Shown here: in pieces, positions 5,776 to 12,997 of the stretch
How positions within the stretch are numbered: the stretch's first letter is position 1
Layout: each line of letters opens with the position of its first letter
NCBI GenBank assembly: GCA_021808425.1
Contig: JAKBBS010000088.1
Location: 1-12,997, forward strand
Direction of reading: 5' to 3'
DNA: 12,997 nt
From: Actinomycetes bacterium
Lineage (GTDB): Bacteria; Actinomycetota; Acidimicrobiia; Acidimicrobiales; Palsa-688
Translations under genes and position numbers: made by a program
The notes under the pieces: generated by a model
What the model was told of the DNA's origin: nothing
The model's input: only the letters and a program-made list of their open reading frames with translations
Databases searched by the model: none

Positions 5776-8604
5776 CTATACGGTCTGGGGTTGGCCGAAG
5801 TAGGCGTCGATAACAGCGGGGTCCGATTGCACCGCCGTGGCGGATCCGCTTGCTATCACCGACCCACGGTCCATGACGGTCACCTGGTCGGCGATGCCCA
5901 TCACCAAAGCCATGTTGTGGTCGACGACGAGAAGCGAGTGCCCCGCGTCGCGCACGGCGAGGAGAAGCGCACCGAGAGCCATGGTCTCCGTGTCGTTCAT
6001 CCCGGCTCCGGGCTCGTCGAATAGCAGCAGACGCGCTTTCGACATGAGCGCCCGCGCGATGTCGAGGTGCTTCTGAGCTGCGAGGGGGAGTACGCTGCCA
6101 GGCTGGTCCGCCCAACGGTCCAGCTCCAGGGCCTCCATGATCGCCTGGGCACGCCGGACCATCTCAGCTTCCTCCCGTCGCGCCCTGCGCGCCCAGACGA
6201 GCAGCTCCGGATAGGTGGCCTTCTCGAAGCGGCAGGCGCCGACGAGGACGTTCTCCAAGACGTTCAGCCCGCTGAATACCCGAGAAGTCTGGAACGTCCG
6301 GAAAAGTCCACGCTTGGCGATGTTGCTAGGCGAAAGCCCGGATATCGCCTCCCCGTAAAGCTCGACCCGTCCCCTGTCGGGGCGGTACAGGTTGGAGACG
6401 AGATTGAACAGGGTCGACTTGCCGGCCCCGTTAGGTCCTATCACGGCTGTGATAGAACCCTCAGGGACAGCAAGCGTGACGTCTGAAACAGCAGTCAAAC
6501 CCCCGAAGGTCTTCGTCAGCTCCCGAACCGCCAAAGCTGTACTGCCCTTCGTCGAAGCGACGCCGGCAAACGAAGGTTCACGATCCTCCGACGTCTTGCG
6601 GCCTTCGGGTTCGTCGTCCGTTTGGTGATCAGCGCCTGCCGCCACGCCGGGCGTCCCTACTGCCACGCCGGGCGTACCTGCCGCCTCCCCTGCCGAAGCT
6701 GCATCCGAAGCTGCACCACTGCGGTTTTCGAGGGTGGAATCCACCCGCCGGGCGGCGGCGCGGATGGCAGTGACAGCCCCGCCGTAGAGCCCGGAAGGCA
6801 AGAACCTCAAGAACACGACAAGGGCAAGACCGTCGATCAAGGCCGAGTAGGTCTGGAAGCTCTGGGAGACCTGAGGGATGAAGGTGAGTATCGCCACCCC
6901 GATCAGCGGCCCGATCTGAGTTCCGGCGCCGCCGACCACGAGCATCGTGATCAGCTCGAGCGAAGTAGCGGAGCCGACCATGTCCGGCGAGTAGTAGTGG
7001 AAAAAGGTGGCGTACAAGGTGCCGGCGACCGACGCGATCACGGCGCTAAGCACGAAGACGGCGATCTTCGTCGCGAAAAGGTTCAGCCCCAGGCTCCGGG
7101 CGCCTACCTCGTCGGCGTGCATTGTACGAAGGAGACGTCCCCGGTTGGAGCGAATCAGGTTCCCGGTCAAAATGAGGCTCACTCCAACTAGCCCCCAGAT
7201 CAGGTAGTAGAAGCGGTCGTTGGTTGCGAACGAGTACCCGGCGACGCTGAAACTCGGAATCCCAGCGAGCCCCGACGGGCCACCGGTCACAGTCAGCCCG
7301 CTCGCAATCGACTGGGTCAGGATTCCAAAGCTCAACGTGACGATCGCCAGGTACATGCCGGTCACGCGGGTGCCGGCGAGCGCCAGCACCGCTGCCGTCA
7401 GGGCGGAAGCGACAACCCCCGCCAGCATCGCAAGCAGCGGCGGCCAACCATGCGAGACGATCAGGATCGACGACGTGTAGCCGCCGACGGCCATGAAACC
7501 GGCCTGACCTAGGCTTACCTGGCCTGCCACTCCGGTAAGCAACTCAAGCCCGACGATCGTCAGACAGAAGATCCCGGTTATGTCGATCGCATGCATGTTG
7601 CCCGACTTGGCCAGCAGCAGCGGAAGTACCGCCATCACCGCGACAAGCGCCAACCCCCCGGCTCGCGACGTCTTCCGGGTCAACCGAGGAGGGTCGGCAA
7701 CCTTGCCCGCCCTTGACACCGCGACGTCGAGACGGCCACCACGCGCCCGGCCGAGCAGCCCTTGCGGCCTGAAAATGAGGATCGCTACGAGCAGTATCAG
7801 GCTTATCGCAGTGCCGAACAGCGACGATACGTACCCGGCAACGAGCGCTTCGACGACGCCGAAGACGATGCCGCCGGCTGCAGCCCCGACGATCGTGCCG
7901 AGGCCACCGAGAGTAACTGCTATCAGCCCGAGATTGGTGTAGGTGGCCATCGACGCAAAGTCGAGCGACGTGAGCGGCATGATCACCGCTCCGGCTATCA
8001 CGCCGAGAACCGCGCTCAACGCGAACGCCAAGAGTATTGTCCGGTCGACGCTGATACCCATCAGTCGGGCCGCGTTTCGCTGCTCGGCGACCGCTCTGAA
8101 CGCGGAGCCGACCTCTGTGCGGGTGAGGAACAACCACACGGCGGTAATGACAACCGCCGTCGTTGCTAGCACCCAGATGTCCTGGGTGGCTATGTACACG
8201 CCTTTTACGTCAATAGGGTTAGCCCCGCTGAACGGAGAGAGCGTGTAGGGGTTGTTGCCCCAAATGAGCAGAGCCGCCCCCTGGAACGCCGTGAGAAGGC
8301 CCCCCATCAGCATGAGCAGGTTCGTGTGCGAGATCTTGTGCACGGCAGGGCGGATGATCAGCCACTCGACGATGATCATGACAGCGGTCATGACGACAAG
8401 AGCCGCCACGAACGCCAACGCCAACGGCAGGCGGACGTCCACCTTGAAGTCGTACATCACGAGGGCGCCCATCGCGACGAATGAACCCTGCGCGAGGTTG
8501 AGAACGCCGGTCACGTTGAACACGAGCGAGAAGCCGACCGCCAGCAACGCGTACACGGCGCCGGTGACCAGGCCTCCGACAAGAATGTTCAGAAACTCGG
8601 TCAT
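5776..8604 (-). CDS. LivH-LivM-LivG three-domain fusion: ABC permease, permease and ATPase in one chain
   Basis: A 942-residue protein combining three subunits normally encoded separately. Residues 1 to about 287 are a LivH permease (LLAVGFSLVFNVTGVLNLAQG at the start, permease-ATPase coupling helix around 169-205, ending IFRPQGLLG). A short basic linker (288-316), presumably cytoplasmic, follows. Residues about 317-610 are a LivM permease (GVAGQVSLGQAGF 358-370, coupling loop ADEVGARSLGLN 497-508). An Ala/Gly/Pro-rich polar linker spans about 622-690. Residues 691-942 are a LivG ATPase with Walker A GPNGAGKST (723-731), Walker B LLLFDEP (859-865) and H-loop VVDHNM (893-898). Its ABC signature reads LPLAAQ (839-844) where LSYGQ-like is usual. 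LivM-LivG fusions are common in actinobacteria; all three together is less so. The ATG start lies 2 bp after the binding-protein stop, indicating tight coupling. Confidence 0.93.
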   Translation of the reverse strand: MTEFLNILVGGLVTGAVYALLAVGFSLVFNVTGVLNLAQGSFVAMGALVMYDFKVDVRLPLALAFVAALVVMTAVMIIVEWLIIRPAVHKISHTNLLMLMGGLLTAFQGAALLIWGNNPYTLSPFSGANPIDVKGVYIATQDIWVLATTAVVITAVWLFLTRTEVGSAFRAVAEQRNAARLMGISVDRTILLAFALSAVLGVIAGAVIMPLTSLDFASMATYTNLGLIAVTLGGLGTIVGAAAGGIVFGVVEALVAGYVSSLFGTAISLILLVAILIFRPQGLLGRARGGRLDVAVSRAGKVADPPRLTRKTSRAGGLALVAVMAVLPLLLAKSGNMHAIDITGIFCLTIVGLELLTGVAGQVSLGQAGFMAVGGYTSSILIVSHGWPPLLAMLAGVVASALTAAVLALAGTRVTGMYLAIVTLSFGILTQSIASGLTVTGGPSGLAGIPSFSVAGYSFATNDRFYYLIWGLVGVSLILTGNLIRSNRGRLLRTMHADEVGARSLGLNLFATKIAVFVLSAVIASVAGTLYATFFHYYSPDMVGSATSLELITMLVVGGAGTQIGPLIGVAILTFIPQVSQSFQTYSALIDGLALVVFLRFLPSGLYGGAVTAIRAAARRVDSTLENRSGAASDAASAGEAAGTPGVAVGTPGVAAGADHQTDDEPEGRKTSEDREPSFAGVASTKGSTALAVRELTKTFGGLTAVSDVTLAVPEGSITAVIGPNGAGKSTLFNLVSNLYRPDRGRVELYGEAISGLSPSNIAKRGLFRTFQTSRVFSGLNVLENVLVGACRFEKATYPELLVWARRARREEAEMVRRAQAIMEALELDRWADQPGSVLPLAAQKHLDIARALMSKARLLLFDEPGAGMNDTETMALGALLLAVRDAGHSLLVVDHNMALVMGIADQVTVMDRGSVIASGSATAVQSDPAVIDAYFGQPQTV
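6641..6716. repeat. Short tandem repeats encoding the linker of the Liv fusion
   Basis: Two 21-bp units (6641-6661 and 6662-6682, beginning GCCACGCCGGGCGT) encode GTPGVAV and GTPGVAA. A second, unrelated pair of 12-bp units (CCGAAGCTGCAT/C at 6693-6704 and 6705-6716) lies beside them and encodes part of AASDAASAG. Both keep frame and fall in the flexible stretch between the LivM and LivG parts, so copy number could vary without disrupting either domain. Confidence 0.75.
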
Positions 8605-8606
8605 GG

Positions 8607-9890
8607 CTAGCCGAGTGGGGTCCCTCCGCCGCCTGACACTGCCGTGAACGAGCTGCCATTCCAGGTTGTCATGTAGATGCTGTTAACACCCACACCCCGG
8701 TGGTTGCTGACGCTCATGTTGTAAGTGCCATAGACGCCGGCGACGCCCTGCAGGTTCTGCATGTAGTTGAGGATCTGCTTGGCGGTGGCGTTGACGCCGA
8801 GCTTGCGCAGCGCACCGACGAGGAGCGTGCCCGGATCCCAGGCGAGACCCCACGGGTCGCCTCCGTGACCGTTTGCGGCGCTCACCGCCTTGTCGAATGA
8901 GCTTACGGCGGCTCCGATCGAGGCCGGAAGCACTGACGGTGACAGGTAGAGCGGGCCGGTCGGGAAATAGATGCTCTTCGGCAGGATCGAAGCGAACGAC
9001 GTGAGCTCGGCGTGTGCTGCGTTGCCGGCAGTGGTGACCGTCGGGATCGAATCCATTCCGAGCGACTGCATGGCCTTGAGCACAGTGCCGAGCGGGGTAC
9101 CAGTCGTCCAGACGACTATCGCCTGAGGGTTCGCTGCCTTGATCGCAGCCATCTGCGTGTTGACGCTCACTGATGTCGGGTCGAATGTCTGGTGGCTAAC
9201 GAGCTTGAACGACGAGAAGGCGCTCGTCGCGAGCTGAGTCGACAGCTGCGTGTAGCCGTCGGTGCCGCTCGCGTCGGTCGAGTTGATGACGGCGATGTTC
9301 GTGAGGCCTTTGGACTTGAGAAACGTGAGATATGCCTCCGCGTCGGCTGTCGTCGAGAGGCCAGCGGAGAAGATCATGCTCCCAGCCTTCGGGTGCGTGC
9401 CCGGCGACAGGTCGTAGATGAAAGGTCCGTTCGCCGTGGCGAGGGCGTCGACCGCCTTGTCGGTCCCGACGATGCTCCCGTTCAAGATGAACGGCACTCC
9501 CTGGCTCACCCAGGGGCTCGCCAGTTGGACCGCTGTCGCCGGGTTCGACTGGTTGTCGACGACGTCGACCTGCATCGGGTGGCCGTCGATGCCTCCGGTC
9601 GAGTTCACTTGGGAGGCTAGAGCTTTGAGCGCTTTCGCCTCGCGGCTGCCGAGAGCGGCCGCCGCGCCGGTCTCGCCGACGACAGCGTGGAAGACCACCG
9701 GCGTACCCGAAGGCGCGCCAGACCCGCTCGTGCTGGCGCTCGACGTCGACGCTGGCCCGGTGCTCGTGGTAGCGGAGCTCGAACTGGTGGTCGACGAGCT
9801 GCAACTCGCAGCGACTAGGGCTGCCGACGCTCCGAGGGCGACCATGCCGGCCCGGCGCGTAGTCGAACGTTTCCTCCGATTGATGGTCAA
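8607..9890 (-). CDS. Liv/HAAT-class substrate-binding lipoprotein
   Basis: A 427-residue extracytoplasmic binding protein feeding the fused Liv permease. The N-terminus is a lipoprotein signal: a basic start (INRRKRSTTRR), a hydrophobic core, and lipobox LVAASC with Cys30 as lipid anchor. A Ser/Thr-rich tether follows (31-60). The mature part is a type I periplasmic-binding fold of LivJ/LivK style, with ETGAAAALGSREAKALKALASQ, NSTGGIDGHP and VDNQSNPATA near its start, as in amino acid, amide or aromatic acid binders. The start is TTG at 9890-9888, supported by GGGAGGAAG (9904-9896) at proper spacing; the next in-frame ATG would remove the basic part of the signal. It is first in the operon, 2 bp ahead of the permease fusion. 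The ligand cannot be told from sequence. Confidence 0.92.
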   Translation of the reverse strand: MTINRRKRSTTRRAGMVALGASAALVAASCSSSTTSSSSATTSTGPASTSSASTSGSGAPSGTPVVFHAVVGETGAAAALGSREAKALKALASQVNSTGGIDGHPMQVDVVDNQSNPATAVQLASPWVSQGVPFILNGSIVGTDKAVDALATANGPFIYDLSPGTHPKAGSMIFSAGLSTTADAEAYLTFLKSKGLTNIAVINSTDASGTDGYTQLSTQLATSAFSSFKLVSHQTFDPTSVSVNTQMAAIKAANPQAIVVWTTGTPLGTVLKAMQSLGMDSIPTVTTAGNAAHAELTSFASILPKSIYFPTGPLYLSPSVLPASIGAAVSSFDKAVSAANGHGGDPWGLAWDPGTLLVGALRKLGVNATAKQILNYMQNLQGVAGVYGTYNMSVSNHRGVGVNSIYMTTWNGSSFTAVSGGGGTPLG

Positions 9891-10056
9891 CGTTTCTTCC
9901 TCCCTAGTTCGATGCCGACGAGCGCCTAAGGCTCACCGAGGTGAATGGACGAATGGTAGAACATTTTGCAAATGTTTGCACGTCTCCTTTCTCCCGCAGC
10001 GCGCGGTGTCCAATTCGCGGCTTCAGGCCCCCTACCGCGACTATTCCTACAGCCGC
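9891..10056 (-). promoter_or_regulatory. Leader and presumed promoter region of the Liv transporter operon
   Basis: 166 bp without a gene separate ybaK from the binding-protein gene on the same strand. They hold, in transcription order, the 17-bp inverted repeat at 9976-9960, a TACCAT hexamer (9958-9953) that could be a weak -10, the IR TCACC-N2-GGTGA (9933-9944), and the Shine-Dalgarno at 9904-9896. No good -35 accompanies the TACCAT. The promoter call rests mostly on position. Confidence 0.45.
9960..9976. promoter_or_regulatory. 17-bp perfect inverted repeat, operator candidate
   Basis: AACATTTTGCAAATGTT has 7-base arms AACATTT/AAATGTT around TGC and is notably AT-rich for this genome. It also contains TTTGCA twice at a 10-bp interval (9965-9970 and 9975-9980). 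It lies 70 bp upstream of the binding-protein start, the right place for a TetR-, MarR- or GntR-type regulator site. No regulator gene is present in the window. Confidence 0.5.
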
Positions 10057-10536
10057 TCAGCGTCGGCTTATGTGGGCAAAAGTGGCATTTGTGAGCGCTG
10101 CGAGAGCGTCGGGGGCGAGCTCCAACTCCAGGCCTCGCCGCCCGGCGCTCACATACACCGTCGCCCATTTCGTGGCCGAGTCGTCGATGACAGTTGGAAG
10201 CTTGCGTTTCTGGCCTACCGGGCTGATCCCCCCCAGGACATAGCCGGTGGAGCGCTCAGCGACGGAGTGCTCGGCCATCTGAGCGGTTTTGGTGCCAAGC
10301 GCCCCGGCCAGTCCCCGAAAGTCGAGCTGGTACGCGACCGGCACGACGGCGCAGACCAGGCGTGCGCCGACGTCGACGATCAGAGTCTTAAGCACCCTCG
10401 TCGGGTCGACGCCGAGAGCAGTGGCCGCCTCCTCGCCGAACGAGGTCGCGTCCGGGTCGTGGCGGTAGCTATGTAGCTCGTAGTCGACGCGCGCGCCGAC
10501 TACCGCCCGAACTGCGGGCGTCGGACCGCTCGGCAT
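10057..10536 (-). CDS. ybaK: YbaK/EbsC-family aminoacyl-tRNA deacylase
   Basis: A 159-residue cytoplasmic protein of the YbaK/ProX trans-editing family. E. coli YbaK hydrolyses Cys-tRNA(Pro) formed in error by prolyl-tRNA synthetase. The family hallmark is complete: TGYVLGGISPVGQKRKL at 97-113, followed by PTVID. Lys50 in RVLKTLI corresponds to the lysine important in E. coli YbaK. Length is typical. The ATG starts 12 bp after the purE stop with no clear Shine-Dalgarno, so the two are probably cotranscribed and coupled. There is no functional link known between purE and tRNA editing, so the pairing is likely positional. The gene ends 166 bp before the Liv operon. Confidence 0.92.
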   Translation of the reverse strand: MPSGPTPAVRAVVGARVDYELHSYRHDPDATSFGEEAATALGVDPTRVLKTLIVDVGARLVCAVVPVAYQLDFRGLAGALGTKTAQMAEHSVAERSTGYVLGGISPVGQKRKLPTVIDDSATKWATVYVSAGRRGLELELAPDALAALTNATFAHISRR

Positions 10537-10548
10537 GAGTCGGGGCGC

Positions 10549-11088
10549 CTACCCGCCTGCGGCGCCACGAACCGTCAGGTCCTGCTCGCGGGCCGTCTCG
10601 GCAAGGCGTTCAGCGTGCCCTTCCAATCGTTTCGCCAAGTCGGCGTCGGAGAGGGCGAGGATTCGTGCGGCGAGCAGTCCGGCGTTTCGCGCGTTGGCGA
10701 CCCCGACGGTCGCCACCGGCACACCTGCAGGCATCTGGACTATCGACAGCAGCGAGTCCATTCCGTCGAGGTAGCGAAGCGGCACCGGCACGCCGATAAC
10801 AGGCAGGCTCGTCACTGACGCCAGCATCCCTGGCAGGTGCGCTGCACCGCCGGCGCCAGCGATGATCACCTGGACGCCCCGGCCGGCCGCCTCGCGGCCG
10901 TAGGCGATCATGTCTATCGGCGTCCTGTGAGCGGATACGACCCGCAGCGCCACCGAAACCCCGAGCTCGTCGAGGACCGTCGAAGCGTGCCGCATCACCT
11001 CCAGGTCGGAGGCGCTGCCCATCACGACTTCAACCCGCGTTGATCTTCCCGCAGGTGTGGTCTCGTCGGAACCGGCTGTATTTGACAC
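10549..11088 (-). CDS. purE: N5-carboxyaminoimidazole ribonucleotide mutase, class I PurE
   Basis: PurE moves the carboxylate of N5-CAIR to give CAIR in de novo purine synthesis. Visible motifs are [16 protein letters not shown] with the catalytic His, [19 protein letters not shown] and [11 protein letters not shown], all in family order. The presence of purK next door fits class I. The start is uncertain. An ATG at 11022 falls inside the first strand (VVMGS) and would truncate it. The open frame to 11205 would run into purK. GTG at 11088-11086 is chosen, giving 179 residues with about 18 extra before RVEVVMGS. No Shine-Dalgarno is visible, so a leaderless transcript is possible. It pairs with ybaK downstream and is divergent from purK. 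Confidence 0.93.
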   Translation of the reverse strand: MSNTAGSDETTPAGRSTRVEVVMGSASDLEVMRHASTVLDELGVSVALRVVSAHRTPIDMIAYGREAAGRGVQVIIAGAGGAAHLPGMLASVTSLPVIGVPVPLRYLDGMDSLLSIVQMPAGVPVATVGVANARNAGLLAARILALSDADLAKRLEGHAERLAETAREQDLTVRGAAGG

Positions 11089-11118
11089 CGCAGCAATGTT
11101 ACGGGGAACATCGATGCC
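11089..11118. promoter_or_regulatory. Short divergent purE/purK region with an inverted repeat
   Basis: Only 30 bp separate the chosen starts. They contain ATGTT (11096-11100) and AACAT (11107-11111), a perfect 5-bp inverted repeat around ACGGGG. The spot suits one regulator controlling both purine genes, and would suggest leaderless or very short leaders. It does not resemble the PurR box known from Bacillus. Confidence 0.35.
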
Positions 11119-12282
11119 GTGTCGGGCGTCGAGACGGCGAGTGCCTTTCGGGCGCCGGTGGTGGGTATGGTCGGCGCAGGCCAGCTCGCACGTATGACCC
11201 ACCAAGCGTCCGTCGATCTCGGCGTCGACCTGGTCGTGTTGGCGAAGTCGCCCGGGGATCCTGCCGTCCTCGCCGGCGCGAGAGCGCTATACGGCTCGCC
11301 GGACGACCCCGAGGCACTGGCGCGCCTCGCGGGTCTCGCGGACGTGGTCACATTCGACCACGAGCAGGTGCCCAACGACCTGGTGGTATCCCTCGAGGAG
11401 TCCGGTGTTGCGGTCGCGCCCGGCTCGCGGGCCCTGAATTCGGCCCAGGACAAGCTGGCCGCCAGACGTCTGTTCTGCGAAGCTGGCCTCGACGTGCCCG
11501 CCTTCGCCCAGGTAGGGCCCGACGCCGGGTCGGACATCGATAGCTTCGCAGCTGCCCACGGTTGGCCGGTGGTCCTCAAGGCCCGCACCGGCGGCTACGA
11601 CGGCCGAGGCGTCGCATTCGTGGCCGGACCATCGGGTGTAGACGCCGCGCTGTCGAGCCTCCGAGGCGCCGACCTGCTAGTCGAGGCGCACGTCGAGCTC
11701 GCCTGCGAGGTCGCGGTCTTAGCGGCCCGCTCGACCAACGGCGAATATGCGGCCTACCCGACGGTCGCCACGCTCCAGGAGGACGGGATCTGCACGCAGC
11801 TGTCGATGCCCGCTTCGCTCGATCCACAGGTCAGGTTACGTGCGCACGATCTGGCACGGTCGGTTGCCGATCTGGTGGGCGCGACAGGGATCATCGCTGT
11901 AGAGCTGTTCGTCGAGCCGTCTGGGACGGTGCTGATCAACGAGATAGCCGTGCGTCCGCACAACTCCGGGCACGCCACGATCGAAGGTTGCGTGACATCG
12001 CAGTTCCACAACCATCTGCGCGCCGTGCTCGGCTGGCCGCTAGGCGACACTTCCCTCGTCAAGGGCGCTGCGGCGATGGTCAACGTTCTTGGAGGCGCGG
12101 ACGGAGTCGACCCCCGGTCACGTCTCCTCGACGCCCTTACGGTTCGAGGTGCGAGCGTGCATTTCTACGCGAAGGCGGCCTTGCCTGGGCGCAAGGTCGG
12201 CCATGTGACCGCTCTCGGCGAGGACCCTTCCGAGGCCGTAGCGACAGCCCGGCGGTGCGCTTGGATACTCGGGGGCGCCTAG
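11119..12282 (+). CDS. purK: N5-carboxyaminoimidazole ribonucleotide synthase PurK
   Basis: A 387-residue ATP-grasp enzyme that uses ATP and bicarbonate to carboxylate AIR to N5-CAIR, the substrate of PurE. It shows GAGQLARM (19-26, normally GGGQLGRM), [10 protein letters not shown] (110-119), the ATP-grasp loop [12 protein letters not shown] (153-164), [15 protein letters not shown] (263-277) and [13 protein letters not shown] (278-290), then [17 protein letters not shown]. The usual NEIAPRPHNSGH has Val in place of its first Pro (residue 278). The GTG start at 11119 gives about ten residues more than the common N-terminus; GTG 11158/11161 or ATG 11167 are alternatives, and a weak GGGGA precedes 11119. 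Transcribed away from purE, whereas many bacteria keep purE and purK in one operon. Confidence 0.95.
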   Translation: MSGVETASAFRAPVVGMVGAGQLARMTHQASVDLGVDLVVLAKSPGDPAVLAGARALYGSPDDPEALARLAGLADVVTFDHEQVPNDLVVSLEESGVAVAPGSRALNSAQDKLAARRLFCEAGLDVPAFAQVGPDAGSDIDSFAAAHGWPVVLKARTGGYDGRGVAFVAGPSGVDAALSSLRGADLLVEAHVELACEVAVLAARSTNGEYAAYPTVATLQEDGICTQLSMPASLDPQVRLRAHDLARSVADLVGATGIIAVELFVEPSGTVLINEIAVRPHNSGHATIEGCVTSQFHNHLRAVLGWPLGDTSLVKGAAAMVNVLGGADGVDPRSRLLDALTVRGASVHFYAKAALPGRKVGHVTALGEDPSEAVATARRCAWILGGA

Positions 12283-12345
12283 ATTTTTCCTTTTGGACAC
12301 ATCTCGCATGGCGCTAGCCTTGAGGCAAACCAGGGAGGTGCCGAG
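12283..12345. other. purK to aldolase intergenic region
   Basis: A 63-bp spacer begins just after the purK TAG with ATTTTTCCTTTT, a T-rich run, but no clear stem precedes it, so a terminator is unsupported. AGGGAGG (12332-12338) is a strong Shine-Dalgarno seven bases before the next ATG. Confidence 0.5.
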
Positions 12346-12997
12346 ATGGCGATGTCGACGGTAACGGAATCTGCTCAGCGTGACCTTGAGGTGCCGGAGG
12401 CGCCTGGGGCGGGATCGGTCGAGGCGGAACGCCGCCATCGCAAGGAACGCCTCGCGGGGGCGCTTCGCATCTTCGGCCGTTTCGGTTTCTCCGAGGGGGT
12501 CGCTGGCCACATCACCGCCCGGGACCCCGAGTTGACGGATCACTTCTGGGTGAACCCGTTCGGGATGAACTTCCGCCACGTGAAGGTTTCGGACTTGATC
12601 CTCGTCAACCACCACGGCGACGTGGTGGAGGGCGGCCGGCCGGTCAACCGAGCCGCGTTTGTCATTCATTCGGCGGTACACCAGGCCCGGCCGGATGTGA
12701 TCGCCGCCGCGCACGCCCATTCCATCTACGGCAAGGCGTGGTCGGCGCTCGGCCGTACCTTGGATCCGATCACCCAGGACGCGTGTGTCTTCTACGAAGA
12801 CCATGTGGTGGTGACCGAGGGTGGGGGAGCGATCGTGCTCGACGAGAGCGCTGGCAAGGCCCTCGCTGCGGGCTTGGGGCCGCACAAGGCGGCGATCCAC
12901 CGCAATCACGGCCTTTTCACGGTGGGACACTCCGTCGACGAGGCCGCCTGGTGGTTTATCACTATGGAGCGATCCTGCCAGGCGCAGATCCTCGCCG
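12346..12997 (+). CDS. Class II aldolase/adducin-family protein, 3' end beyond window
   Basis: The frame is open for 217 codons to the window edge, starting at ATG 12346 with a strong AGGGAGG upstream; an ATG two codons later is a minor alternative. Characterised members are Zn-dependent aldolases or epimerases such as fuculose-phosphate aldolase; many actinobacterial and fungal members have unknown substrates. Zn-ligand candidates are His123 and His125 (AAAHAHSIYGKAW) and His185 or His188 (IHRNHGLFTVG). WVNPFGMNF (68-76) and FVIHSAVHQARPDV (105-118) are typical. The residue where FucA has its catalytic Glu lies in the FVIHSA segment and is not Glu here, as in the adducin-like branch, so aldolase activity should not be assumed. 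A charged N-terminal extension of about 30 residues precedes the domain. No link to purK is evident. Confidence 0.85.
   Translation, partial: MAMSTVTESAQRDLEVPEAPGAGSVEAERRHRKERLAGALRIFGRFGFSEGVAGHITARDPELTDHFWVNPFGMNFRHVKVSDLILVNHHGDVVEGGRPVNRAAFVIHSAVHQARPDVIAAAHAHSIYGKAWSALGRTLDPITQDACVFYEDHVVVTEGGGAIVLDESAGKALAAGLGPHKAAIHRNHGLFTVGHSVDEAAWWFITMERSCQAQILA

Noticed and set aside
5093..6115. 340-codon - strand frame rich in Arg/Pro/Ser overlapping LivF and the LivG domain
   Set aside because: Out-of-frame shadow: both underlying genes carry intact ABC motifs in their own frames.
9418..10476. Long + strand open frame of 352 codons across the binding-protein start, promoter region and ybaK
   Set aside because: It is antisense to two well-recognised genes, its translation matches no family I recognise, and long antisense frames are expected at this GC content.
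11089..11205. Longer purE start at 11205
   Set aside because: It would add about 39 unconserved residues and overlap the purK 5' end; PurE proteins normally begin shortly before the VVMGS motif.
12118..12930. 270-codon - strand frame opposite the end of purK and the aldolase gene
   Set aside because: Antisense to strong family matches on the + strand, including a clear Shine-Dalgarno and metal-site motifs.

Overview
The window is GC-rich (roughly 60-65% by eye) and nearly fully coding, with many GTG/TTG starts and abutting or overlapping genes. Protein styles (Mycobacterium-type RpiB, Liv permease/ATPase fusion, class I PurE with PurK) point to an actinobacterium. An Acidimicrobiia-like or other deep soil lineage is possible, but I cannot place it further. 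I see no insertion sequence, integrase, tRNA, rRNA or CRISPR array. No gene-free stretch exceeds 300 bases; the longest are about 166 bp (9891-10056) and 139 bp (1780-1918).

Left part (1-1779): the C-terminus of a PanB-like protein on the + strand runs toward an RpiB/LacAB-family isomerase on the - strand. That gene is divergent, by 36 bp, from a + strand gene of the 4,5-dihydroxyphthalate decarboxylase (Pht5) family.

Central part (9890 down to 1919, all - strand): a probable operon of six genes. In order of transcription they are a lipoprotein substrate-binding protein of the Liv/HAAT class, a 942-residue single-chain fusion of LivH + LivM + LivG, a LivF ATPase, an MFS transporter, a small cupin, and a BphA4/rubredoxin-reductase type FAD enzyme. 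Junctions are +2, +12, 0, +40 and -8 bp. The 40-bp gap before the cupin holds a candidate promoter and two overlapping palindromes, so the last two genes may also be transcribed separately. A 17-bp perfect inverted repeat, AACATTTTGCAAATGTT, lies upstream of the whole operon. Liv-type transporters carry amino acids but also aromatic acids. With a Pht5-like decarboxylase, a ferredoxin-reductase-like enzyme and a cupin close by, I infer uptake and processing of an aromatic or other carboxylic acid. The substrate is not determinable from the sequence, and no ring-hydroxylating oxygenase or ferredoxin is present in the window.

Right part (10057-12997): housekeeping genes. purE and ybaK form a - strand pair, and purK is divergent from purE across a very short region that contains an inverted repeat. 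PurE and PurK together carry out the carboxylation step of purine synthesis. A class II aldolase/adducin-family gene starts after purK and is cut by the window edge.

The least ordinary items are the triple Liv fusion with a degenerate ABC signature in its ATPase domain, the operator-like palindromes, and the coupling of a complete Liv importer to an orphan FAD reductase and cupin.
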